A stretch of DNA of 23,070 nt from a virus, in IMG/VR virus record IMGVR_UViG_3300045999_006308, positions 1 through 23,070 of that record. The stretch is one strand, 5' to 3'. A program made the translations under genes and the position numbers. Shown here piece by piece: positions 7,353 to 14,151 of this stretch. The notes under the pieces were generated by a model. It saw only the letters and a list, made by a program, of their open reading frames with translations, did no database searches and was not told the DNA's origin. Within the stretch, counting starts at the first letter, position 1, and each line of letters starts with the position of its first letter.

Positions 7353-8195
7353 TTAGCTCCAGGTTGCGGTAACTCGCGGACGAAACGCCGAGGATGTCAG
7401 CGAGCCGGGGACGTAAGTGGGGAGCGAGAGGGTCGGGTTGAAACTGGCCGCCGCAGTTGCGGGGATCCAGATTTGCCGGGGGGCGAAAATTTGCCAGATG
7501 TTTTGGTAGCATTTCTGCCACTCCGACCCAGAAAGGGCGCGCTTAAAAACTCTTGCCGCATGGATGCGGCCGTCAAATGGCAAACCAAATCCAATAGCAG
7601 CGCCAAAACTTCCGAGCGCCAATACCTGCTGCGCCCCTGGAGATGTCGCGCTTGTTGTAGACCCATCAGACTGGCCATTCAAATACACCGTGACAGTGCG
7701 TGTGCCAGTCGCACCCGATCTTGAAAATCCGACTAGGTAGGTAGTCCCGCTTGTAAGGGTTGTTGCCCCCTCCACAATGACAGCGCCCCCGTAATACACC
7801 CCTATTTTGTCTTTGATGCGTATCGCACCCTGACCTTGCGATGCCGCAGAATTGCCGCTACCCATAACATACTGACCAGCAGCGCCACCACTAGCGTTAT
7901 CTGGCGTTATAAGCGCCATTAAAGTCAGTTCGCCAGAAAGGTCGTAAAGCGGGTTTGTTCCGTCGTCAATTTGCAGTAAGCCAGTTGCTGCACAGTCTAG
8001 CGAACGGCCATACGCCGTCGGCACCGAGGAAAAATCTAATGCGCTTAAAACTCCGCGTGCGTTACCAACCGCGTTAATGACCCCGTTGCTTGCGGGCAAG
8101 TCGGCAAAAATTAGGCCGGGGTTAATGGGGTTTTCCCAATCCACCTCCACCGCATCTTGCGGTTGCTCGGTCCACGGTCTGCGCAGTATCAGCAT
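7353..8195 (-). CDS. LamG/concanavalin-like virion protein
   Basis: 280 residues. The central region (about residues 50-230) has the pattern of a laminin-G-like jelly roll: LSGELTLMALITPDN, VYYGGAVIVEGATTLTSGTTYLVGFSRSG, VTVYLNGQSDG, and FDGRIHAARVFKRALSGSEW. The segment YQNIWQIFAPRQIWIP is a familiar ending in phage LamG proteins. Such domains usually bind glycans or decorate the particle. The start codon overlaps the preceding stop as TAATG, showing translational coupling. The last 30 residues (PTLSLPTYVPGSLTS...) are an extra tail. Base composition looks less GC-rich here than in the terminase genes, which may reflect transfer. Confidence 0.8.
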   Translation of the reverse strand: MLILRRPWTEQPQDAVEVDWENPINPGLIFADLPASNGVINAVGNARGVLSALDFSSVPTAYGRSLDCAATGLLQIDDGTNPLYDLSGELTLMALITPDNASGGAAGQYVMGSGNSAASQGQGAIRIKDKIGVYYGGAVIVEGATTLTSGTTYLVGFSRSGATGTRTVTVYLNGQSDGSTTSATSPGAQQVLALGSFGAAIGFGLPFDGRIHAARVFKRALSGSEWQKCYQNIWQIFAPRQIWIPATAAASFNPTLSLPTYVPGSLTSSAFRPRVTATWS

Positions 8196-8704
8196 TACGC
8201 GATGTCGTACTTGATGCCGACGAACTCAAAGCTGTTGGTGTTGACTGCCGTGTTTCGCAGGTTCACGCCAGTGTTATGGCTCACAAACAGCCCCCAGAAT
8301 TTTGGCATCACGCCGCCAAAACGAGCCGCAACGCTGAAAGGCAGCACGGGGTACTGGAAATCGCTGGTTGCCACCGGCACCGCAACGGCAGCGCCGAACC
8401 GCAGCGCACCCAAAACGCCAGCGTTCGCCAAGGTTTCCGCCGAATCGGTGCCGTCAAGCACATCAATCGGGGTGGTTGCCAAGGACGTATCTGCGCCCCA
8501 GACATAGACCGAGATTGTGGTGTTTGCTGTCGGAGTCGTGCCCACGGACACAAACCCAGACACGATGCAATCCATGTACTTGTTGCTGGTGTTATCGATC
8601 TGGCTCGACTCCCGACCGGCCAGAAACGTGCTGGATGTGGCCAGGTTGGCCAGGTCCATGGTGATCGCCGTGTTGGCGCTGTAATTGGGCGTTGCGACTG
8701 CCAT
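8195..8704 (-). CDS. Conserved phage structural protein, 169 residues
   Basis: A beta-rich protein opening MAVATPNYSANTAITMDLANLATSSTFLAGRESSQIDNTSNKYMDC and ending FEFVGIKYDIA. The middle contains ISVYVWGADTS and LPFSVAARFGGVMPKFWGLFVSHNTG. The composition and ending resemble phage surface or decoration proteins that form a single beta-sandwich. No function can be assigned. The start overlaps the upstream stop (TGATG) and the stop overlaps the LamG gene start, so the three genes are translationally coupled. Confidence 0.75.
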   Translation of the reverse strand: MAVATPNYSANTAITMDLANLATSSTFLAGRESSQIDNTSNKYMDCIVSGFVSVGTTPTANTTISVYVWGADTSLATTPIDVLDGTDSAETLANAGVLGALRFGAAVAVPVATSDFQYPVLPFSVAARFGGVMPKFWGLFVSHNTGVNLRNTAVNTNSFEFVGIKYDIA

Positions 8705-9138
8705 CAGACCTCCCGGACCGCACGCTCGACATCGGCGACGGTGATTTCATATGCGACTGTGGCCATGGCTCGCAGACCGTTGCGCTCGGTCTGCGTGATG
8801 ACATCAATTGAGAGCAGGGCGTCGATCAGGCCCTGAGTCACTGGCGATCCAATATCCAGGCCTTGGGCTTGCGCAAGGAATTTCAGCGCCCGGCGCACGA
8901 TGCTGGACATGGGGTGGGTGGTGAGGGCAAATGCCTCCAGCTTGGAGATCAGCGCATCGGCAGCAAGAGGGCCACCGGGGAAACGCTCCAGCACGCCGCG
9001 CTCACTTGCAAAATGGCTCGCCAATTTGGTGCGACCAATGCTCAAAGCGGTGGCAATGGGTCCGAACGAACCTGCGACAGCGAGCGCCTGCAGCTCGGGG
9101 GACGCCGCAATGGCGGCTCGGATTTCCTGCAGTGTCAT
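8704..9138 (-). CDS. Conserved phage protein, 144 residues
   Basis: A helical protein, MTLQEIRAAIAASPELQALA at the N terminus, then GPIATALSIGRTKLASHFASERGVLERFPGGPLAADALISKLEAF, and ITQTERNGLRAMATVAYEITVADVERAVREV at the end. I chose the ATG at 9138 because it overlaps the upstream stop as ATGA. A longer reading from 9294 would run through the neighbouring gene. The RxIRxxIxxxxELxxLA start and the late QTERNxLRxMA segment resemble small structural proteins in related prophages, but no function is known. It is coupled on both sides. Confidence 0.75.
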   Translation of the reverse strand: MTLQEIRAAIAASPELQALAVAGSFGPIATALSIGRTKLASHFASERGVLERFPGGPLAADALISKLEAFALTTHPMSSIVRRALKFLAQAQGLDIGSPVTQGLIDALLSIDVITQTERNGLRAMATVAYEITVADVERAVREV

Positions 9139-9422
9139 TGCGATCTCACTTTCACAATCAGCGCGGCCCGCTCTACTTCCTGGGTGTAGTGCCGCTGGCA
9201 GTGGTCCAAACGCCATGTCTGCCAAACGAACAGCAGGTCGATCAGCGGGCGGGTGATCCTGCCAAAGGGCCTTCCGTAGACCCACGCCCGCCATGCGCGG
9301 GACGACAGAGTCTCGTGGTGCCAGCCCCGCAGCAACGCGTTCAGCAGACAGTCGACCGCGAGGAGCACCTGGACGCTCCAGCGGTAGTCGTCTCCAGGCA
9401 GCTCACGCGGCGCGAGGTTCAC
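9135..9422 (-). CDS. Conserved phage protein, 95 residues (GTG start)
   Basis: The likely start is GTG at 9422-9420, preceded by GAGGA six bases upstream and 2 nt after the fibre-family gene's stop. The protein reads MNLAPRELPGDDYRWSVQVL at the start, then contains ETLSSRAWR, RPLIDLLF and LDHCQRHYTQEVERA. The spacing of Asn, ETLSSR and HC is a conserved pattern I have seen in unnamed phage proteins near fibre genes. The function is unknown. It overlaps the next gene by ATGA. Confidence 0.7.
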   Translation of the reverse strand: MNLAPRELPGDDYRWSVQVLLAVDCLLNALLRGWHHETLSSRAWRAWVYGRPFGRITRPLIDLLFVWQTWRLDHCQRHYTQEVERAALIVKVRSQ

Positions 9423-9424
9423 GA

Positions 9425-9862
9425 TCAGTCCTCGGTCACCACGTTGCCAGCGGTCAGTTGCGGCGTCACCCCGGAGCCGCACACGATGCTTGGGCTAATC
9501 GCGCCGTAGTAGAGCAGCAACCCGGCACCGGTGGAGGAGGTGCCAAGGCCCCAGTGGGTCGCAGTGCCCGAGCCGCCAGTGCCGGCCGGAAAGGTGACGT
9601 TCGCATCGACCGCGGTGGTGTTGCCGGTGACCGTCCAGCCAGCAGAAGATCGGGCCACAGCCACGCGGGCGTAACTGGTGTAGGCGACCTCACTGGTAGT
9701 CTGGTCGCCCGCCTCGCCCGGGGACGCTGTATGCAGGCTGAAGTACAGACTGCCCGCCGTGGTCGTGGCTCGCAGGCCTGCTGCGTCTCCGACGTTGGCG
9801 ATGGCCGTATTCTCGAAGACCAGGCCCTGCAGGGCGGTCTCGAAGGCGTTTGACTTGGACAT
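9425..9862 (-). CDS. Phage tail-fibre family protein
   Basis: 145 residues with a strongly recognisable pattern: MSKSNAFETALQGLVF, then SLYFSLHTASPGEAGDQTTSE, YTSYARVAVARSSAGWTVTG, TFPAGTGGSGTATHWGLGTS, and GLLLYYGAISPSIVCGSGVTP, ending TED. This belongs to a common family of small tail-fibre or virion proteins in proteobacterial siphophages. It is the first gene of the fibre block. TAGGAG lies about 10 nt before the ATG. It is separated from the terminase-side gene by about 105 nt, the largest gap in this late region, which could hold a promoter. Confidence 0.85.
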   Translation of the reverse strand: MSKSNAFETALQGLVFENTAIANVGDAAGLRATTTAGSLYFSLHTASPGEAGDQTTSEVAYTSYARVAVARSSAGWTVTGNTTAVDANVTFPAGTGGSGTATHWGLGTSSTGAGLLLYYGAISPSIVCGSGVTPQLTAGNVVTED

Positions 9863-9967
9863 TTGGTGGGCTCCTATGCGGCGATCACCGCGAGTGTGTT
9901 GGCGGGATCATTGAGATAACCGGATGTTGCCCGGCGTGCGACAAATTTTTTAGGGGTAATTCCGTCA
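9863..9967 (-). other. Intergenic gap before the fibre block
   Basis: 105 nt with no open reading frame of note. On the minus strand it carries the Shine-Dalgarno TAGGAG for the fibre gene and an AT-rich stretch (TACCCCTAAAAAATTTGTC) near 9940-9960. I saw no strong hairpin terminator and no convincing -35/-10 pair. It marks the junction between the packaging genes and the surface-protein block. Confidence 0.5.
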
Positions 9968-10228
9968 CTAGAACTTGGTGTTCAGGAGCCGGTAGGCATG
10001 CCGGCGGCTAATTCCGGCCTCTTGAAACACTTGACCCAGTGACTTCTGGGACCGTAGCCCTTCTCCCATCCTCACGCTGCGCTGCAGCGCCGGCCGCTTT
10101 CCGACGTACGGCTCCGTGCCTCCCCACGCCTGGCGGGTCTGGGCCTCGAGCTGCTGCATTTTTTGAGCCGGGATCTCGGGCGCGATCGTGCGCAGCCGTT
10201 GAAGAAAGTCGTCGACGATGTCTGCCAT
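9968..10228 (-). CDS. Small helix-turn-helix protein downstream of TerL
   Basis: 86 residues. The second half reads GGTEPYVGKRPALQRSVRMG, then LRSQKSLGQVFQEAGISRRHAYRLLNTKF. The last 25 residues fit a helix-turn-helix, and the W-GG-x-x-YVGKR lead-in resembles the Mor/MuC type of small phage activators. It occupies the position of lambda W but does not look like gpW. GAGGGG precedes the ATG at a good distance, 9 nt after the terminase stop. It could be a late-gene regulator or a structural connector with an HTH-like fold. Confidence 0.7.
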   Translation of the reverse strand: MADIVDDFLQRLRTIAPEIPAQKMQQLEAQTRQAWGGTEPYVGKRPALQRSVRMGEGLRSQKSLGQVFQEAGISRRHAYRLLNTKF

Positions 10229-10237
10229 GGATACCCC

Positions 10238-12355
10238 TCACCACCTTTTGACCCAGCCACTGCGGCGGGGAAAGTTACGGGCTCGCACGGGCTTGGGTGG
10301 GCTTTTTGGAGACACCTGTGCCGGGCTGGCCTGCGCCTGGTCGGGTGTGGGTGCCGTGTCTGACGGCGGTGGATTCTCGGGGTGTTCTTCGACCGCGACG
10401 GCATTCATTGTCGCAGACTGCGTGTCAAGTGGCAAGGGGTCTTTTGGAGCGGGGGCATCGAGCATGTCGCGCTGGCGCAGCCTGGCTTCGATGCGCGCCC
10501 AGTGGTGGTCGGCGTACTTCGGAATGCCCAGGTAATATTCGGCGGCGCGGCTGTAGACGCAGCAGTCCAGCGCCTCGTTGCGCCGGCCGGCAGGCTTGAG
10601 CCATTCGAGCTTGGGGCGGCCCTTGTGGTAGCGGGTGACCAGGCGCTCGGCGGTGAGCTGGTCGTACACATAGCTGGGCGTGTGCCGGCTGAAATGCACA
10701 TAGCCCGGGCCCACCTGGAGCACGCGCAGCTCGGCGTAGATCATGGCCTTGGCGGTGTCGGTGCCCACCGGCCACACCCGGGCGCCGCGCTTGATGCGCT
10801 GGCCGCGGTAGGTGACCTCCACGTCGCTGGGCTTGCCCAGCACCGGCTTGGCGGCGATGCTGGAGCCCTTGACAGCCAGAACGTGCTCTGCCTGGTGGCG
10901 GCGCGCGTAGTGGTAGACCTGCTGCGTGTGGTGGCCGCCGGAGTCCACCGCGCAGGCGCTCAGGGTGATCAGGGCCCCGCTGGCGTGCGTGAATGGGCGG
11001 CGGCGCCACTCGGTGAGCAGCTTCCACGGGCTGTTGGGCTGGTCTTCCGGCGTGGCCGGGTCGCCGTAAAACACCTGGTGGTCGACCATCCAGCGCTCGT
11101 TGCCGCGCCCCACGGCCCAGGCGTACGCCTCCAGGCGGTCGCCCTGCACGTCTGCGCCAGCGGTAACGACCAGGCCGCCCCAAGGGATGGTGGTCAGCGC
11201 GTAGTCCTCCGCACGGCGGGCCAGTTCGTGGGTGGCGATCTTGTCGCCCTGCTCCTCCCAGGTCTCGGCCAGCACCGTGTTGGTGAAGGTCTTGAGCTTG
11301 CTGATGTCGCCCTGCTTGGCGGCCAGCGCGGCCTCGGTGAACTGCTGCACCAGGTCGGCCCAGCTCACCCAGCCCAGCGGCGCATACAGGGCGTTCAGGT
11401 GGTAGCCGGTGAGCTTGCCAGGGCGCGCGCTGTCGCGCGAGGGCTGCCAGTCGCCACCGGAGAGCATGGCGGGCTTGTGGTGCTCGAGGATCTCGCAGCC
11501 GTGGGCGGCGCAGACATAGCGCACGGTGGTTAGCAGCGGAGCGCCCTGGTCGTCCTTGTCCCAGCGCAGGCCGTGGGGTTTGTCGGTGCCCCACTCCAGC
11601 ACCTGGCGCTCGCCGCAGTGCGGGCAGGCTACCTGGTAGCGGCAGGCGTCCGAGGTGTCGAAGGCGCTCTCGATGCGGCTGAAGTCCCGGGTGGTGGGCG
11701 TGCTGACCTTCAGCACCTTCTTGCGAGCGAAGGTGCTGGTGCGCTTTTCGGCCAGGGCCACCGGGTCGCCCTCGCCGTCCACGTCCAGCGGGTAGGCGTC
11801 GATCTCGTCCAGGAACAGGTAGCGCACCGGCATCGAGCGCAGACTGGCGGCCGAATTGGCCCCGCTGACGACCAGGACGCCACCGGCAAAGTCCTTCATC
11901 AGGGTGGTGTTGGCGTCGTCCCGGGATCTGTTGTCGCGCACCTTGCGCCGCAGCGCAGGGGTTTCCTCCAGCATCGGGGTGATGCGCTGGCGGCTGAAGC
12001 GCTTGCCCATGTCGGTGGTGGGCTGCACGATCATGGTCGGGCCCGGCTCGTTGTCGATGATGTAGCCCAGCCAGTTGTTGCCGGTCTCGCTTTTGCCCAG
12101 CTGCGCGGCGAACATCACCACCACCTCCTGGACGGTTGATCGGGCGCTGAGGTCGTCCATGATCCTCCGCAGGTAGGGCGTGCGGTCTGTGCGCCACGGG
12201 CCCGGCTCGCTGGATGCCTTGCCCGACAGCATGCGGTTCTGGTCTGCCCACTCGCTCACCGTCAGGTCCGCCGGCGGGCGCGCAAATTCGGCAACAACTT
12301 TTCCTACAAGTTCTGCCGCAATGGCCAAATGATGCGGCAAATCTCTCGCAGTCAT
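10238..12355 (-). CDS. Terminase large subunit, GpA family
   Basis: 705 residues, slightly longer than lambda GpA. The N terminus (FARPPADLTVSEWADQNRML, then EPGPWRTDRTPYLRRIMDDL) is diagnostic. The ATPase has a Walker A-like AAQLGKSE at 83-90, Walker B YLFLDEIDAYP at 179-189 and an STPT coupling motif at 218-221. A Cys-rich zinc-type insertion follows (CPHC at 244-247, C282, C287). The nuclease domain has TAGADVQGDRLEAYAW with D402 and a later AVDSGGHHTQQVYHYA. It packages concatemeric DNA and cuts at cos. The start overlaps the 75-residue gene as ATGA. The Pro-rich C-terminal tail (residues about 660-705) ends in a basic segment. Confidence 0.96.
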   Translation of the reverse strand: MTARDLPHHLAIAAELVGKVVAEFARPPADLTVSEWADQNRMLSGKASSEPGPWRTDRTPYLRRIMDDLSARSTVQEVVVMFAAQLGKSETGNNWLGYIIDNEPGPTMIVQPTTDMGKRFSRQRITPMLEETPALRRKVRDNRSRDDANTTLMKDFAGGVLVVSGANSAASLRSMPVRYLFLDEIDAYPLDVDGEGDPVALAEKRTSTFARKKVLKVSTPTTRDFSRIESAFDTSDACRYQVACPHCGERQVLEWGTDKPHGLRWDKDDQGAPLLTTVRYVCAAHGCEILEHHKPAMLSGGDWQPSRDSARPGKLTGYHLNALYAPLGWVSWADLVQQFTEAALAAKQGDISKLKTFTNTVLAETWEEQGDKIATHELARRAEDYALTTIPWGGLVVTAGADVQGDRLEAYAWAVGRGNERWMVDHQVFYGDPATPEDQPNSPWKLLTEWRRRPFTHASGALITLSACAVDSGGHHTQQVYHYARRHQAEHVLAVKGSSIAAKPVLGKPSDVEVTYRGQRIKRGARVWPVGTDTAKAMIYAELRVLQVGPGYVHFSRHTPSYVYDQLTAERLVTRYHKGRPKLEWLKPAGRRNEALDCCVYSRAAEYYLGIPKYADHHWARIEARLRQRDMLDAPAPKDPLPLDTQSATMNAVAVEEHPENPPPSDTAPTPDQAQASPAQVSPKSPPKPVRARNFPRRSGWVKRW

Positions 12356-12579
12356 TTCAGCACGAATTCACCGCACCAATCGTCAGCAACCACGACGGTA
12401 AAGTCATATGCCTCTATAGATCCGCCTGCGTTAGGAATTTGCAGCAGTGGCGGGTACCTATGGCAGCGGCCTCCGTGGTAGTCGCCTAACAACGGATTTT
12501 TGTCTATCGGATGCGGGCCGATGCCTCGAAAATCACGAAAAAATTTGCAATTTCTACATGTATTCGTTTGGGTTTGCAT
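12352..12579 (-). CDS. Cys-rich small zinc-binding-type protein between terminase genes
   Basis: 75 residues from the ATG at 12579, with AAAGG seven bases upstream. A further ATG at 12594 would put this signal inside the coding region. Cysteines lie in TCRNCKFF near the N terminus, GRCHRYPP in the middle and DWCGEF near the end. This is the CxxC...C...C pattern of a small zinc-ribbon family common in phages. It overlaps the small terminase gene by 26 nt and the large terminase gene by 4 nt (ATGA). The role is unknown; the position suggests packaging or late regulation. Confidence 0.75.
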   Translation of the reverse strand: MQTQTNTCRNCKFFRDFRGIGPHPIDKNPLLGDYHGGRCHRYPPLLQIPNAGGSIEAYDFTVVVADDWCGEFVLK

Positions 12580-13102
12580 TGAGTGACCTTTCATTGTTTG
12601 CGTAGGTGGATATTTGCTCTAGTGCCTGCCTTATCTCGCTATCGATAAGGCGAGCAATTTCAGCCTGGTCATTGGTTGCGGCTAACTGCGGGGACAGACG
12701 ACTGGATATTTGCAAGAAGCTGTCACGCATTGCCGAAACCTTCGAGGACAGGGCATGTCGCACAGCGTCGGCGCGGATCAGATCGCCGGCCAACTCGGCC
12801 TGCTTCATCTCGGCGATCGACGCCTCGGCCAGCTCGCGGCGGCGGCGGGCTTCCTCGTAGCTGATGCGCGGCTCGGCGTCATTGGCCACGATGGGCGCCG
12901 GTGCGACCGGCGCCACCTCAGGCGCTGCGTTGCGAATCCGGGCCCGGGTGTTTGCCGCCCACTGGATGTCGGCGACGTTCGGGTCGATCTTGCCGTCGAT
13001 CAGCATGATGCGCTCCCCCTGGATGGCCTTGTGCACGGCTACGCGCGACACACCTCGGTGTTTCGCGTACTCCGCCTGGGTCATCAGGGTAACTTTTGCC
13101 AT
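12554..13102 (-). CDS. Terminase small subunit, Nu1-like
   Basis: 182 residues. The N terminus, LMTQAEYAKHRGVSRVAVHKAI then DGKIDPNVADIQWAANT, is a winged HTH of the Nu1 type that recognises the packaging site. The centre, SYEEARRRRELAEASIAEMKQAELAGDLIRADAV, is the long coiled coil that joins the holoenzyme, followed by the helical C-terminal domain. It lies directly upstream of the GpA-type large subunit, as expected. The ribosome site before the ATG is weak (ACGGAC). In lambda the cos site lies immediately before this gene. Confidence 0.93.
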   Translation of the reverse strand: MAKVTLMTQAEYAKHRGVSRVAVHKAIQGERIMLIDGKIDPNVADIQWAANTRARIRNAAPEVAPVAPAPIVANDAEPRISYEEARRRRELAEASIAEMKQAELAGDLIRADAVRHALSSKVSAMRDSFLQISSRLSPQLAATNDQAEIARLIDSEIRQALEQISTYANNERSLNANPNEYM

Positions 13103-13229
13103 GTCCGTAATGCGCCTGTTAACTATTTGGAAACCTGTTCACTAGTGAGATTTCGCGCTCGTTTCGACCCGCAATGGGGAGGTCTCTGGAAGTACCTTTG
13201 AGGGGGGGGGGAGGGGGGGTGTCAAGCTG
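13103..13229 (-). other. Gap before small terminase with C/G tract; candidate cos or late control region
   Basis: 127 nt without a gene. On the plus strand 13202-13211 are ten consecutive G, then A, then seven G (13213-13219). On the minus strand a perfect TTGACA (13225-13220) is followed by that C tract, but no TATAAT-like hexamer follows at the right distance. Downstream lie GGTACTTCCAGAGACCTCCC and CATTGCGGGTCG. Position just before a Nu1/GpA pair is where lambda-type phages keep cos. I cannot locate a nick site from sequence alone. Confidence 0.45.
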
Positions 13230-13832
13230 TCAGGCACGGTTGAACCTCGCGACGAAGAAGCGCGCCTCGGACTCGAACAGCCGGGCGAAGTTTTCACGGA
13301 TCGAGGCCACGACCTTGGCGTTGATGCGCTTGGCGTTGAACATCTGCGCCACGTCCACTGTGCTGATCGCCTTGATAGGCAGGCGCTTGTCGGTGGTGCG
13401 ACGGAAGACTGTGCGCCCCTTGTTGCCGATGAAGGCGCCAGGGATCGTGCGCTGCCCGCCAGTCCTGCGGATCTTGAACCGCAGCTGCTTGAGCGTACCT
13501 GTGCTGGCTCTCTTGCGTGCTTGCGCCAGGCTGACAGATCGCTCGAGGAAGCGGATCACGTTGGCACTGCGCTTGCGCCCATCGCCACCAGTCAGAGCAG
13601 CCTGCAGCCTGAACTGCCCATTGCGGAAAGATGCACGGCGCACCTGGAGACGCTCGCGCACGTACGCTGCCGTGACGTTGAACTCCTTGGTGATCTCCCG
13701 ACCCATGCGTGTCTTGGCCTGGGCCATTGTCTTGTTCATGGCCGAGGTCAGGGCCCTGATGCGGACATCGGCGGCCAGGGTATCCAGGCGCTTGGCGATA
13801 TCGGGGAAGTTGGTTGTGACGCTGATCTGCAT
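13230..13832 (-). CDS. Minor tail protein Z-like (tail completion) protein
   Basis: 200 residues. The sequence runs from MQISVTTNFPDIAKRLDTLA through LTSAMNKTMAQAKTRMGREI and AAYVRERLQVRRA, to FNAKRINAKVVASIRENFAR and FESEARFFVARFNRA at the end. This resembles the prophage gpZ family, which completes the tail terminus for joining to the head. The ATG at 13832 has GGGGAGGGG five bases upstream. A longer frame from 13928 would overlap the 45-residue gene. In lambda, Z lies after the head genes, so its position before the terminase genes is unusual. Confidence 0.8.
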   Translation of the reverse strand: MQISVTTNFPDIAKRLDTLAADVRIRALTSAMNKTMAQAKTRMGREITKEFNVTAAYVRERLQVRRASFRNGQFRLQAALTGGDGRKRSANVIRFLERSVSLAQARKRASTGTLKQLRFKIRRTGGQRTIPGAFIGNKGRTVFRRTTDKRLPIKAISTVDVAQMFNAKRINAKVVASIRENFARLFESEARFFVARFNRA

Positions 13833-13834
13833 GA

Positions 13835-13972
13835 TCACCCCTCCCCACCAGGTACGTCGATCAACCCAAGCCAGGGCATCATCCCGTGATACCACTTGAG
13901 CGACTTGGCCGCATACGCCTGATCCCATTGCGCCATGAATGCCACATGCGCCAGCACCTGTTCGCGTGTCAT
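13835..13972 (-). CDS. Small phage protein, 45 residues
   Basis: The frame opens MTREQVLAHVAFMAQWDQAY and ends LGLIDVPGGEG, with TGA at 13837-13835. The start overlaps the stop of the upstream gene as ATGA. The stop is 2 nt from the gpZ-like ATG, and its last codons contain the gpZ-like Shine-Dalgarno sequence. It fills the space between the neighbours at operon spacing. The composition is Trp/Met/Ala-rich and looks helical. I do not recognise a family. Confidence 0.65.
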   Translation of the reverse strand: MTREQVLAHVAFMAQWDQAYAAKSLKWYHGMMPWLGLIDVPGGEG

Positions 13973-14151
13973 AGGCATGCCTCGTACACGCTGCGGCGTT
14001 GGCGTTTGGTCCTTCTGATCAACCGGTATTCCATCAACCGTTCGATCGCTGACCGCACGGCGTTCTCAGACCATCCGGTGATCGTGGCGATCTCCGGCCT
14101 GGTGAGTGCTCCATGCTCCAGCAGGCGCTTGAGGGCATAGCTGCGCGTCAT
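13969..14151 (-). CDS. Small winged-HTH protein, 60 residues
   Basis: The protein reads MTRSYALKRLLEHGALTRPE, then IATITGWSENAVRSAIERLM and EYRLIRRTKRQRRSVYEACL. This fits a minimal winged HTH: a recognition helix near residues 25-40 and a basic wing at 45-55. It is coupled by ATGA to both the replication gene and the 45-residue gene, with AAGGTG before the ATG. It could be a DNA-binding partner of the replication protein or a late regulator. The function is inferred from fold and position. Confidence 0.7.
   Translation of the reverse strand: MTRSYALKRLLEHGALTRPEIATITGWSENAVRSAIERLMEYRLIRRTKRQRRSVYEACL

Noticed and set aside
9863-9967. Sigma70 promoter before the fibre block
   Set aside because: A TTGTCG and TTATCT pair exists on the minus strand but is 19 nt apart and weak; I do not call it.
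10382-11533. 383-codon open frame on the plus strand
   Set aside because: Antisense to the large terminase; the terminase motifs on the other strand explain the region.
10425-12251. 608-codon frame on the minus strand
   Set aside because: Out-of-frame reading of the terminase gene with an Arg/Pro/Gly/His-rich composition and no family motif.
12352-12594. Longer start at 12594 for the Cys-rich protein
   Set aside because: The ATG at 12579 has a properly spaced AAAGG, whose bases lie within the longer reading; the shorter form is preferred.
13202-13219. Long G tract as a sequencing artefact
   Set aside because: The exact length may be uncertain, but the tract lies in a non-coding gap and breaks no gene, so there is no positive reason to call an error.
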